Translations under genes and position numbers: made by a program
The notes under the pieces: model-generated
The model's input: the letters and a program-made list of their open reading frames with translations, nothing else
Told to the model about the DNA's origin: nothing
Databases searched by the model: none
Shown here: piece after piece, positions 1 to 6,570 of the stretch
Position numbering within the stretch: the stretch's first letter is position 1
Layout: each line of letters opens with the position of its first letter
Source: Pseudomonadota bacterium
GTDB lineage: Bacteria; Pseudomonadota; Alphaproteobacteria; Sphingomonadales; Sphingomonadaceae
Assembly: GCA_023436615.1 (NCBI GenBank)
Contig: JAEZIO010000013.1
Span: forward strand, 1 to 9,782
Length of the DNA: 9,782 bases
Direction of reading: 5' to 3'

Positions 1-74
1 TGGATCGGCGCCATCGACGTGCAGCCGGCCGCGGCGGGCGCGAGCAAGGCGAGTGCGAGGGCGGCGCGGATCAT
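1..74 (-). CDS. N-terminus of a probable lipoprotein or secreted protein (partial)
   Basis: Reading leftward from an ATG at 74, the frame stays open to the window edge and gives 24 residues: a Met-Ile-Arg start, a hydrophobic Ala/Leu core, then Pro-Ala-Ala-Ala-Gly-Cys-Thr-Ser. This is a typical bacterial signal peptide. The Ala-Ala-Gly-Cys at residues 15-18 could be a lipobox (Cys18 lipidated), although the usual Leu at -3 is Ala, so a signal peptidase I site is also possible. An AGGA lies 7 bases upstream of the ATG, which supports the start. A second ATG at 82 is followed at once by a stop and is not the start. The gene is divergent from the sensor kinase. The mature protein lies outside the window, so its function cannot be judged. 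Confidence 0.6.
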   Translation of the reverse strand, partial: MIRAALALALLAPAAAGCTSMAPI

Positions 75-132
75 CCGGCCATCCTAACGGAAGTGCATCG
101 ACTCTTCATGAATTGCGCTTAATCATGGGCTT
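75..132. promoter_or_regulatory. divergent intergenic region between the signal-peptide gene and the sensor kinase
   Basis: These 58 bases separate two outward-facing start codons, so they probably carry both promoters. A CTTAAT at 118-123 could be a -10 element for the kinase (four of six consensus matches), but no acceptable -35 lies 16-18 bases upstream. If that -10 is used, transcription would begin within a few bases of the kinase ATG at 133. This would fit the absence of a Shine-Dalgarno there and suggest a leaderless or near-leaderless mRNA. This is inference; only the divergent arrangement is certain. Confidence 0.3.
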
Positions 133-2511
133 ATGGCGACGGGGGCTAAGAAGCAGGGTACGCCGGCGAACGAAGCGACGCTCGCCACGCTTCCGCCCGA
201 GCAGCTTCCGCCCGGAATGCCGGCGGAGATGTTCACCGCGCCCGGCATGCTGGCGATCGCCGATTTGCTGCCGATCATGTGCGCCTACGTCGACAGCGGC
301 TTCGCCTACCGCTTCCTCAACAAGAGCATGGCCGACTGGTTCGACCGGACGCGCGACGAGATCCTCGGGCGGACGATGCGCGAGCTTCTCGGCGAGAAGG
401 CGTGGGCGCACCGCGAGCCGATGCTCAAGGCAACTCTGGCGGGCGAGCGGCAGTTCTTCGTGTCGGAGATGGATCACGAGACCCGCGGCCATGTCGCGGT
501 GCAGGTGCAGTACGTGCCGTGGAAGGGGCCGGGCGGACGCGTCGACGGCGTCGTCATCCTCGTCGACGACGTCACCGAGCAAAGGACGGCGGAGCGCGCG
601 CTCCGGGAGAGCGAGGCGCGGTTCCGGCGGATCGCCAACCAGGCGCCGGCGCTGATGTGGGTGACGAGGCTCGATAGGACGCGCGACTTCGTCAACGACG
701 CCTACATGGAATATCTCGGCACCGACGACCGCGAACATGCGCGGACCTACGACTGGCGCCAGGGCATCCACCCCGACGACGTCGAGCGGGTGACGGCGGA
801 GAGCATCGCCGGCGAGGCGACGCTCAAGACGTTCGCGCTGGAGGGGCGGTTCCGGCGCGGGGACGGCGAGTATCGGTGGCTCAAGAGCGTGTCGTCGCCG
901 CGCTTCGGCCCGGACGGCGAGCTGGTCGGCTTCATCGGCGTCGCCACCGACATCACCCTGGCGAAGGAAGCGGAGCTCGAGCTCAAGGCGCAGGTCGAGG
1001 CGCGGACCGCGGAGCTGGCGAAGAGCGAGGCGCGGTTCCGGGCGGTGTTCGACGCTGTGCTCGAGGTGCTCGTCCTGCTCGATCCGGACGGCACGGTGAT
1101 CGAGCTGAACAGGAAGGAAGCGTCGTGGCGTGCGGCGAACGCGCGCGAGGGCATCGGCTCGAAGATCTGGGACGCGCCGACGCTGTCCGCCTATCCGCAG
1201 CACAAGGAGCTCATCAAGCGCGCGGTGCGCACGGCCGCGAAGGGCAAGCCGTTCACGACGCAGGTGACGATGGAGCGGCCCGGCTCTCCGACCGCCTACC
1301 TGGACGTCGCGGTCCAGCCGGTGAACGGCCCCGACGGCAAGGTCATCTATCTGCTGTTCGAAGCGCGCGACATCACCGAGCTCAAGACCGCGCAAGAGCA
1401 GCTCCGCCAGAGCCAGAAGATGGAAGCGCTCGGCCAGCTCACGGGCGGCATCGCGCACGACTTCAACAACCTGCTGACGGTCGTCGTCGGCGGGCTCGAC
1501 CTCGTCGCCAAGCGCGTCGAGGACGCAAAGCTCAAGCGCTATGCGGTCAACGCGCTGACCGCGGCTGAGCGCGGCGCGCGGCTCACGGGCCAGCTGCTCG
1601 CCTTCAGCCGAGTACAGCGGCTCGAGGTGCGGCCGGTCCATGTCGGCCCGCTCATCCACAACATGCGCCCGCTGTTGAGGAACGTGCTCGGCCCGGGGAT
1701 CACCAAGGAATTCGAGCTGGAGGAGACTGCGGTCCCGGTGATCGCCGACCCGACCCAGCTCGAAGTGGCGGTGCTCAATCTCGCGATCAATGCCCGCGAC
1801 GCCATGCCCGAGGGCGGAGTGCTGAAGTTCGTCACCCGTGCGACGCGGGTCGAAGGCGACGCGGAGCTCGAGGACGGCGACTATGTCGAGCTGTGCATCA
1901 GCGACACCGGAAGCGGGATGACGGACGAGGTCGCGAGCCGCGCGTTCGAACCTTTCTTCACCACGAAGGACATCGGCAAGGGCACCGGGCTCGGCCTGTC
2001 GATGGTGTACGGCATGGCGCGCCAGTCCGGGGGAACCGCCCGCATCGACACGCAGCCCGGCAAGGGCACGTCGATCAAGCTGCTGTTCAAGGCCGCCGAA
2101 GCGATCCCGGAGTCGCTGATCGCGAGCGAGGAGGAGGAAAGCGGCAAGGCCGAGCGTGCCGCTGCCTCGATCCTGATCATCGACGACGACCCCGACGTTC
2201 GCGGCTTCATCGCCGAGGCGCTCGCGGAAGAGGGGTATCGAGTGCGCGATTGCGCGGACGGGGCGTCGGGTCTCGAAGCCTTCGCGACGGACCGCCCCGA
2301 CCTGGTGATCCTCGATTTCGTCATGCCGTCCATGTCGGGCGCCGAGGTCGCCAGCCGGATGCTGGAGACGATACCCGACCAGAAAATCCTGTTCGTCTCG
2401 GGCTATAGCGAGACCGACGCGATCAAGAGCGTCGCGCCCAATTCGCCGCTGCTCGCCAAGCCGTTCCGCTCCGAAGCCCTGGGCAAGGCAGTGCGCAACG
2501 CCCTGGCGTGA
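133..2511 (+). CDS. soluble hybrid sensor histidine kinase: three PAS-type domains, HisKA, HATPase, receiver
   Basis: The 792-residue protein has no signal peptide or membrane span, so it should sense a cytosolic cue. Three PAS-like domains lie at about 40-152, 163-280 and 299-417; each ends in the usual Asp-(Val/Ile)-Thr strand and is linked by helical Ala/Glu-rich segments. The kinase core follows: H-box Ala-His-Asp-Phe-Asn-Asn with phospho-accepting His442, N-box Asn553/Asp556, G1 Asp591-Thr-Gly-Ser-Gly, F-box Phe605-Glu-Pro-Phe-Phe, and G2 Gly615-Lys-Gly-Thr-Gly-Leu-Gly. A receiver spans about 679-790 with acidic Asp684-686, phospho-acceptor Asp728, Ser756 and Lys776, so all catalytic positions are intact. 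The architecture predicts His442 to Asp728 phosphorelay and onward transfer to an unlinked phosphotransfer protein or regulator; no partner regulator gene is visible here. The ATG at 133 has no clear Shine-Dalgarno. The ATG at 229 has a GGAG directly abutting it, too close to be a normal site. Residues 1-38 are low-complexity. The ligand of the PAS domains is unknown. Confidence 0.93.
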   Translation: MATGAKKQGTPANEATLATLPPEQLPPGMPAEMFTAPGMLAIADLLPIMCAYVDSGFAYRFLNKSMADWFDRTRDEILGRTMRELLGEKAWAHREPMLKATLAGERQFFVSEMDHETRGHVAVQVQYVPWKGPGGRVDGVVILVDDVTEQRTAERALRESEARFRRIANQAPALMWVTRLDRTRDFVNDAYMEYLGTDDREHARTYDWRQGIHPDDVERVTAESIAGEATLKTFALEGRFRRGDGEYRWLKSVSSPRFGPDGELVGFIGVATDITLAKEAELELKAQVEARTAELAKSEARFRAVFDAVLEVLVLLDPDGTVIELNRKEASWRAANAREGIGSKIWDAPTLSAYPQHKELIKRAVRTAAKGKPFTTQVTMERPGSPTAYLDVAVQPVNGPDGKVIYLLFEARDITELKTAQEQLRQSQKMEALGQLTGGIAHDFNNLLTVVVGGLDLVAKRVEDAKLKRYAVNALTAAERGARLTGQLLAFSRVQRLEVRPVHVGPLIHNMRPLLRNVLGPGITKEFELEETAVPVIADPTQLEVAVLNLAINARDAMPEGGVLKFVTRATRVEGDAELEDGDYVELCISDTGSGMTDEVASRAFEPFFTTKDIGKGTGLGLSMVYGMARQSGGTARIDTQPGKGTSIKLLFKAAEAIPESLIASEEEESGKAERAAASILIIDDDPDVRGFIAEALAEEGYRVRDCADGASGLEAFATDRPDLVILDFVMPSMSGAEVASRMLETIPDQKILFVSGYSETDAIKSVAPNSPLLAKPFRSEALGKAVRNALA

Positions 2512-2540
2512 ATTTTACCGTTCGGACGCAGCGCCATCGC

Positions 2541-2550
2541 CGCACGTGCG
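2541..2550. repeat. 10-bp perfect palindrome CGCACGTGCG
   Basis: A perfect palindrome with a CACGTG centre lies in the 49-base gap between the kinase stop and the EF-hand ATG, ending 10 bases before that ATG. It could bind a dimeric regulator, or it may be chance in GC-rich DNA. It is too short, and lacks a loop, to serve as a terminator hairpin. Confidence 0.3.
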
Positions 2551-2560
2551 TTGAAGCGCC

Positions 2561-2875
2561 ATGGAGTGGCTTTTCCTCGCAATCCTCGCGGCCGGCTCGC
2601 CCGCCGGAACGGGCGGCGGCTATCAGCTCGTCAACCCCCGGGCGATCGAGCTGTTCGAGGCGGATGGACGACTGATGGCATGGGCGCTGCGCGCGTTCGA
2701 TGCCGACAGAGACGGGCACTTGTCGATCTTCGAGGCGGACAAGGCGGCCATCGAGTTCAAGCGCATTGCCGACGGCGACAGCGACGGCCGGGTAACGCCG
2801 ACGGAATTCCGTTCGGCGAGGGACTTCGTCGTGGCGCGCTGGTCGGTCGAGCCGACGCAGGCGGCGGCGAGGTAG
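2561..2875 (+). CDS. small secreted EF-hand calcium-binding protein
   Basis: The 104-residue product starts with a short hydrophobic stretch (Trp3-Ala11), then a Gly-rich segment, consistent with a signal peptide cleaved near residues 11-18. Two EF-hand loops follow with good ligand spacing. Loop 1 is 47-58, with Asp47, Asp49, Asp51, Gly52, Ser55 and Glu58. Loop 2 is 71-82, with Asp71, Asp73, Asp75, Gly76, Thr79 and Glu82. The loops are only 12 residues apart (59-70), which is shorter than the roughly 24-residue spacing of paired EF-hands in calmodulin and typical of small bacterial EF-hand proteins. It probably binds calcium in the periplasm or outside the cell. It begins 49 bases after the kinase stop on the same strand and might be read through from it, but no functional link is shown. 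The ribosome site is weak (GAAG upstream). Similar proteins are often annotated as EF-hand domain-containing hypotheticals. Confidence 0.82.
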   Translation: MEWLFLAILAAGSPAGTGGGYQLVNPRAIELFEADGRLMAWALRAFDADRDGHLSIFEADKAAIEFKRIADGDSDGRVTPTEFRSARDFVVARWSVEPTQAAAR

Positions 2876-2896
2876 GCCGCAGCCGCGTCGCGGCGC

Positions 2897-3079
2897 TCAA
2901 GGCCGGTAGAAGATCAGGAAGGCCACGCCTACGGCCACGAGCGCCAGGACGATGAGCCAGAAACCGCCGGAGTGACGTGCCTCGTGCCGGAGCCATCCAC
3001 GCGTTCGCGCGATGGTCGGACCCCACACGCTGCGCCAGTACCGCGCCTCGTGGCCCGCAATGCCGCGCAGGCGTTTCAT
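2897..3079 (-). CDS. 60-residue single-span membrane protein, function unknown
   Basis: The product has a strongly basic N-terminal half (Arg, Lys and His through residue 36), then a hydrophobic segment from about Phe41 to Tyr58 (Phe-Trp-Leu-Ile-Val-Leu onward), ending in Arg-Pro. The positive-inside rule predicts an N-in topology with the C-terminus in the periplasm. The clean amphipathic-to-hydrophobic split and the lack of an overlapping gene argue that it is real. No strong Shine-Dalgarno precedes the ATG at 3079. It converges on the EF-hand gene with a 21-base gap, and its upstream side opens onto a long intergenic region. I do not recognise a family. A chance open frame cannot be ruled out. 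Confidence 0.55.
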   Translation of the reverse strand: MKRLRGIAGHEARYWRSVWGPTIARTRGWLRHEARHSGGFWLIVLALVAVGVAFLIFYRP

Positions 3080-3356
3080 CGGCGAGCGGCCGGATTCACG
3101 ATAGCGGCGACAGGCGCAGCAACCGAACGCGAAAAACTAAGCCACACAAATCACCTGCCTGACGACGACTCAACACTTGTTACTGCGCCGAGTTAACGAG
3201 CTAGCCTATCGGGTCGACGCGCGCGAGCCGAATGTGGGCGTGATGTGGTCGGGCTGCCGTTCCGACATGCTGGGTAGCAGCTCGGCGTGCGGGGGCTTAA
3301 TTCTAGACCGCTCGCTAGCGCGCCGTCCGAATTTCGCACTCTGTTGCCAGGCACGC

Positions 3357-3379
3357 CGTCACGAAATGAATTCGTGACG
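3357..3379. repeat. 9-bp perfect inverted repeat with 5-base loop, arms CGTCACGAA/TTCGTGACG
   Basis: The left arm at 3357-3365 pairs perfectly with the right arm at 3371-3379 around a loop of 5 bases, and it runs into a second palindrome, TGACGTCA, at 3375-3382. It lies about 95 bases past the cytochrome c stop in the direction of transcription. No U-run follows on either strand, so it is not a classical intrinsic terminator. It could be a 3'-end stabilising hairpin, a factor-dependent termination or processing site, or a dyad for a DNA-binding protein. Confidence 0.55.
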
Positions 3380-3384
3380 TCAGT

Positions 3385-3406
3385 CGGGCTCGGCTTCGCC
3401 GACCCG
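3385..3406. repeat. GC-rich hairpin with one bulged base
   Basis: CGGG, a bulged C, TCGGC, loop TTC, then GCCGA and CCCG give nine base pairs. It lies five bases from the adjacent perfect inverted repeat and also falls in the 3' region of the oxidase operon. It has no U-tract. It may assist transcription termination together with its neighbours, or it may be part of the GC-rich background. Confidence 0.35.
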
Positions 3407-3438
3407 CTGGCCGATCTTCGCCGTCTCTCCCGCAGCTT

Positions 3439-3456
3439 GCGATTGCAGGCAATCGC
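3439..3456 (-). terminator. candidate 3'-end hairpin of the oxidase operon
   Basis: GCGATTG and CAATCGC pair perfectly (7 bp) around a 4-base loop, beginning 18 bases after the cytochrome c stop at 3475. This is the first strong hairpin the operon transcript would form. There is no following U-run, so it would have to act as a non-canonical terminator, as an RNA-protecting hairpin, or with Rho. Confidence 0.35.
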
Positions 3457-3474
3457 CGCGCTGCGCTCGGCGGC

Positions 3475-4356
3475 TCAGATAGTCCCCTCGAAATATCGCG
3501 CGAGGGCCTCGCGTTCCTGCGGGCTGAGCCTGGCGGAGATGCTGCGCATGCGCCCGTAGACGTCGTTCCTGCGCGCGCCCGACGCGAAGTCGTTCATCTG
3601 CTTGATCATGTACTGGCGGCTCTGGCCGGTGATCACCGGCGTTTCGATCGGGCCGCCGGCGCCGTTGATATGGCATGCAAGGCACGCCGGGATCGCGCGG
3701 CTGCTGTCGCCTTCCTTCGCCAGCCGGTCGATCTCCGGCTCGCCGACGAGGTCGCGGGTGCCGAGCGCGGCATATTCCTTCGATGCCGCGGCATAATATG
3801 CAGCGATGCTGGCAAGGTCGGCTTCGGAGAGCTGCTTGGCGACCGGAGTCATCTGCGGGTGCACGCGCGCGCCCGAGCGATAGTCGTGAAGCTGCTTGTA
3901 GATCGCATAAGCGCTCTGGCCGGCGTGGCTCGGGATATCGGGCGCGGGCGACAGGCCCTTGTCGCCGTGGCAGGCGGCGCAGACCTGGGAGGCGAGCGCG
4001 GACCCGCGCCGGGTGTCGGTCGACGCCAGGATGCGCATGATCTCGGGCGTCCAGCTGACCGTCGAGACGGGAATGGCGCTCGCGGTGCTGACCGGCTGGC
4101 GAACGGCGGGGGAGCCGGGCGCGAGACCCGCCGCTCGCTGCATCGCATGGCCCATGCTGAGCCCGGCATTCTCGCGCTGGCCGGCGGGGACGATGACGAA
4201 CCCGAGAAGCGCCGCAACGCTCAAGGCGACGACGACGATGACGCTAGCCCATACGCGCCACGGACGGTCGACGGTTTGCGGCGCCGGCGGAGTCCCTGCC
4301 GGGGAGCGGTCTTTCGCCGGGGCGCGCTTGCCGGTGGGGGAGGACTTGCGCGCCAT
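3475..4356 (-). CDS. membrane-anchored dihaem cytochrome c (c4-like), likely electron donor to the ba3-type oxidase
   Basis: The 293-residue protein has a charged Lys/Pro-rich cytoplasmic tail (1-33), one membrane anchor (about 35-56), a low-complexity linker (60-105) and two cytochrome c domains facing the periplasm. The haem-binding motifs are Cys-Ala-Ala-Cys-His at 126-130 and Cys-Leu-Ala-Cys-His at 225-229. Likely axial Met ligands are Met169 (Pro-Gln-Met-Thr-Pro) and Met270 (Gly-Arg-Met-Arg). Each domain repeats the helix around Gln-Ser-x-Tyr-x-(Ile/Met)-Lys-Gln, as in cytochrome c4/c553 proteins. The ATG at 4356 lies 2 bases past the subunit I stop, so it is almost surely co-translated. 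Inferred role: shuttle electrons from the bc1 complex or soluble cytochromes to CuA of subunit II. The alternative is a general-purpose c4 donor. It is not one of the core subunits of the Thermus ba3 enzyme, so this is an added module. Confidence 0.9.
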   Translation of the reverse strand: MARKSSPTGKRAPAKDRSPAGTPPAPQTVDRPWRVWASVIVVVALSVAALLGFVIVPAGQRENAGLSMGHAMQRAAGLAPGSPAVRQPVSTASAIPVSTVSWTPEIMRILASTDTRRGSALASQVCAACHGDKGLSPAPDIPSHAGQSAYAIYKQLHDYRSGARVHPQMTPVAKQLSEADLASIAAYYAAASKEYAALGTRDLVGEPEIDRLAKEGDSSRAIPACLACHINGAGGPIETPVITGQSRQYMIKQMNDFASGARRNDVYGRMRSISARLSPQEREALARYFEGTI

Positions 4357-4358
4357 CG

Positions 4359-6041
4359 TTACTCAGCCAGCCGGTGGACGACCGCCTGTGGCGGGGGATC
4401 GACGAAGAATTGCGCGATCGGATAGCCGTAGGCGATCAGCATCAGAAGCGCGACGAGGAGGTTCCACAGCCCGAAGCCGTTGAGCGAGGCCGGCACGCGC
4501 TCGGGCGGATGGATCGCGCGCGCATAGTCGATGGTGCGCGGCGCTCCGGCGATTCCGGCGCGATGGTTGAGCGCGAGGTTGTAGACGAACAGGATTGCGC
4601 TGAGCGCAAGGATGATCCCGCCGATCAGCGACACGATCACCCACGGGCCCCAGGCCGCGATCATCGGGTTCGAATAATCGAAGGCGGCGACCCGTCGCCA
4701 CTGGCCCTGGAGCCCTGTCCAGTGCCACGGCAGCGTCATCACCATCATTCCGACGAACCACATCCACAGCTGGATTCGAAGCGGCCGGAGGTCCTCGAAA
4801 TAACGGCCGGTCAGAGTCGGCCAGATCGCGTAGCAGATCGCGAAATACATGATGACCACGGTGCCGCCGAAGATCAGGTGAAAGTGCGCGGTCACCCAGC
4901 TCGTGTTGTGGACCATCGCGTTCATTCCGTAGCTCATGTTGATGAGCCCGCCGCCGCCGCCGAAGAAGAGCATGAAGAAAGCGAGTCCGGTCGCGAGGAC
5001 CATCGGCCGTTCCCACGGAAGGGCGCGGACCCAGCCGAGAAGTCCGGTTCCTCCACGCATCCGCGCCGCCACCTCCGCCGACGCGGTGATGGTGAAGATG
5101 GTGAGCAGAGTCGGCACCGTCACCAGCGCGGTGAGGAACATCTGGATGAACTTGAAGCCGTTCGAATGCTCCGGATCCATCATCAGGTGATGGAGGCCGA
5201 CGGGCAGCGAGTAGAGAAGGAACAGGACGAACGCTAGTCGGCCCATCGTGTCGGAATAGAGCCGCCCGCCGGCGGCGCGCGGGAACATCGTGTAGAAAGC
5301 GATGTAGCTCGGGAAGAGCCAGAAATAGACGATCGCGTGGAGCGTCCAGCTGAACAGGGTCCGCGACAGGCCGACGTCGAGCATCGCGTTCCAGCCGAAC
5401 GCCGCCGGGATGACCTGGAACAACAGCTCGACCGCGACGCCCGCGGTGGTCCACAGCCACATCACGGCATTGGCGACAGTCGCGTACATCACCAGCGGAA
5501 CCGGCTCGCCCGGATTGGCGGCCTTCCACTGGCGCATCGCGACGATCATCAGGATGCACCATACCCAGGAGGCGACGACGACCAGGACCAGCCCGATGTA
5601 GAACCAAGGCGTCGCCGTCATCGGCGGGTAGAAGGTGTAGAGGACCGAGGCGTTGCCGCTGATCACCGACAGCGCCGCCATCACGACGCCGAGGATCCCG
5701 GCGGCGAATGCGCCCCAGGCGAGCGTCAGCCCCGGAAGCGGGCGCTTGAGCGAGGTCTCGGCGACATAATAGCCGAAGCCCATGATGAAGAAGGTCGTCA
5801 GCACGAACGCCATCGACACGCCGTGGAGGGTCACCGACCGGAAGTAATTGGCGGCGGTGTGGTATGGCGCGGCGATCGGGCTTCGCGCCCACATCTGCCA
5901 GACCCCCAAAATGCAGGCGACAGCGAAGGCCGCGACCGCGACCCAGATATGAGCGGTTACCAAGCGGCCGGTCTGGAGCTCGGCGGCGCCCGCGCGGCGG
6001 CGCGGCCGCGATGCCGGCGCGGCTTTAGCGGCGGTCGCCAC
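4359..6041 (-). CDS. cbaA: haem-copper oxidase subunit I, B-family (ba3-type)
   Basis: This is the catalytic subunit that reduces O2 to water and pumps protons in the inner membrane. The roughly 560-residue polytopic protein carries every metal ligand. Numbering from the GTG start: His73 and His388 for low-spin haem b, His386 for the high-spin haem (Thr-Ala-His-Phe-His), and His235, His284 and His285 for CuB. The putative cross-linked Tyr239 lies four residues after His235. Spacing is within two residues of the Thermus ba3 numbering as I recall it (72, 233, 237, 282, 283, 384, 386), which marks the B family and supports this start. GTG at 6041 is chosen because GGGGAGGG lies 6 bases upstream; the in-frame ATG at 6062 has only a weak site and would add seven residues. 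It overlaps the end of subunit II by 17 bases and the cytochrome c gene follows after 2 bases. The residue after His235 is Ala, not the Pro usual in the family. Confidence 0.93.
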   Translation of the reverse strand: MATAAKAAPASRPRRRAGAAELQTGRLVTAHIWVAVAAFAVACILGVWQMWARSPIAAPYHTAANYFRSVTLHGVSMAFVLTTFFIMGFGYYVAETSLKRPLPGLTLAWGAFAAGILGVVMAALSVISGNASVLYTFYPPMTATPWFYIGLVLVVVASWVWCILMIVAMRQWKAANPGEPVPLVMYATVANAVMWLWTTAGVAVELLFQVIPAAFGWNAMLDVGLSRTLFSWTLHAIVYFWLFPSYIAFYTMFPRAAGGRLYSDTMGRLAFVLFLLYSLPVGLHHLMMDPEHSNGFKFIQMFLTALVTVPTLLTIFTITASAEVAARMRGGTGLLGWVRALPWERPMVLATGLAFFMLFFGGGGGLINMSYGMNAMVHNTSWVTAHFHLIFGGTVVIMYFAICYAIWPTLTGRYFEDLRPLRIQLWMWFVGMMVMTLPWHWTGLQGQWRRVAAFDYSNPMIAAWGPWVIVSLIGGIILALSAILFVYNLALNHRAGIAGAPRTIDYARAIHPPERVPASLNGFGLWNLLVALLMLIAYGYPIAQFFVDPPPQAVVHRLAE

Positions 6042-6570
6042 AGCTTGCCCTCCCCGTTGCATCCGGCCTGAACTGCTCGGGCGGAACGACGCGCACCGTA
6101 GCGAGCATCTGGCTGTGGCCGAGTCCGCAATATTCGTGGCACGGCATCAACAGATCGCCGGTCTTGGTCAGGCGCGTGTGGACCTGCGCGACATAGCCCG
6201 GGACGACCATCGTGTTGACGTTGGTTCCGGTGATGAGGATGCCGTGGATGACGTCGGGCGATGCGAAGCGAAGCGTGACGTCGCGGTTCGCCGGAAGCAG
6301 GATGCAGCTCGGCACGAACTCGAACTGGGTGGTGATCATCCGCGCGACGATGCGGCCGTTCGGGTCGACGCTGGTGCCGAGGTTCGCCTCGGTGAACTCC
6401 GGCGAAAGATGCAGCGTCTTGGGATCGACAAATTCGCGGTTGCTCGGCGGGTTCATGCCCATCGAGATGGCCGCGAACAGGATCGCGAGCAGGATGATGC
6501 CGACGATTGCGCCGACCACCCACGCCCAGCGCAGCTCCGATTTCAGGATCGCGCGTTCGCTGACCGCCAT
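6025..6570 (-). CDS. cbaB: cytochrome c oxidase subunit II with CuA centre (ba3-type)
   Basis: The 181-residue protein has one N-terminal membrane anchor (about 16-37) followed by a periplasmic cupredoxin domain. The CuA ligands are complete: His109 (Asp-Val-Ile-His-Gly), Cys144, Glu146 (backbone), Cys148, His152 and Met155 in Cys-His-Glu-Tyr-Cys-Gly-Leu-Gly-His-Ser-Gln-Met. The single anchor and short length match B-family subunit II rather than the two-span A-family form. It accepts electrons from cytochrome c and passes them to haem b of subunit I. Its ATG shares one base with the stop of the upstream 64-residue subunit (TGATG), and its last codons contain the start of subunit I, so the three genes are translationally coupled. 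The C-terminal dozen residues, encoded in the overlap, are polar and look unconstrained. Confidence 0.93.
   Translation of the reverse strand: MAVSERAILKSELRWAWVVGAIVGIILLAILFAAISMGMNPPSNREFVDPKTLHLSPEFTEANLGTSVDPNGRIVARMITTQFEFVPSCILLPANRDVTLRFASPDVIHGILITGTNVNTMVVPGYVAQVHTRLTKTGDLLMPCHEYCGLGHSQMLATVRVVPPEQFRPDATGRASCGDRR
6048..6055 (-). promoter_or_regulatory. ribosome binding site GGGGAGGG deciding the subunit I start
   Basis: On the minus strand GGGGAGGG is followed by six bases and then GTG at 6041. This is a near-ideal Shine-Dalgarno and spacing. It lies inside the last codons of subunit II, and it lies downstream of the alternative ATG at 6062, so it cannot serve that ATG. Confidence 0.7.

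Larger units (their letters stand above)
3080..3474. other. gene-free intergenic region with several inverted repeats
   Basis: No reading frame here looks coding. The longest plus-strand frame (3177-3377) starts at TTG, has many Arg, Cys and Ser residues, no hydrophobic core and no ribosome site. Bases 3120-3200 are richer in A and T than the surroundings and may hold the promoter of the 60-residue membrane protein. The right part holds three hairpins listed separately, an 8-bp palindrome CGCTAGCG at 3313-3320, and a GTCGG/CCGAC inverted repeat near 3248-3266. I looked for tRNA, tmRNA and SRP RNA signatures and found none convincing. A small RNA is possible but unsupported. Confidence 0.5.

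Noticed and set aside
106..1659. Long minus-strand open frame (517 codons) opposite the kinase
   Set aside because: It is an antisense shadow of a high-GC gene: rich in Arg, Leu, Ala and His, with no fold-like pattern, while the plus strand encodes complete PAS, HisKA and ATPase motifs.
2882..2894. Short GC hairpin between the convergent EF-hand and membrane-protein genes as a shared terminator
   Set aside because: Only 5 bp (GCCGC-GTC-GCGGC) and no U-run on either side; expected often in DNA of this composition.
3260..3350. Possible tRNA or tRNA remnant
   Set aside because: GGGTAGCAGCTCGGC and TCCGAATTTCGC loosely recall D-arm and T-arm, but no acceptor stem or anticodon stem can be formed with correct spacing.
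3177..3377. Plus-strand 66-codon frame in the long intergenic region
   Set aside because: TTG start without a ribosome site, a Cys/Arg/Ser-rich product, no recognisable pattern, and its end runs into an inverted repeat.
4363..5892. Minus-strand open frame (509 codons) in another frame within subunit I
   Set aside because: It is a frame-shifted shadow, very rich in Arg, Asp and Pro. The overlapping frame has all haem and copper ligands and membrane helices.
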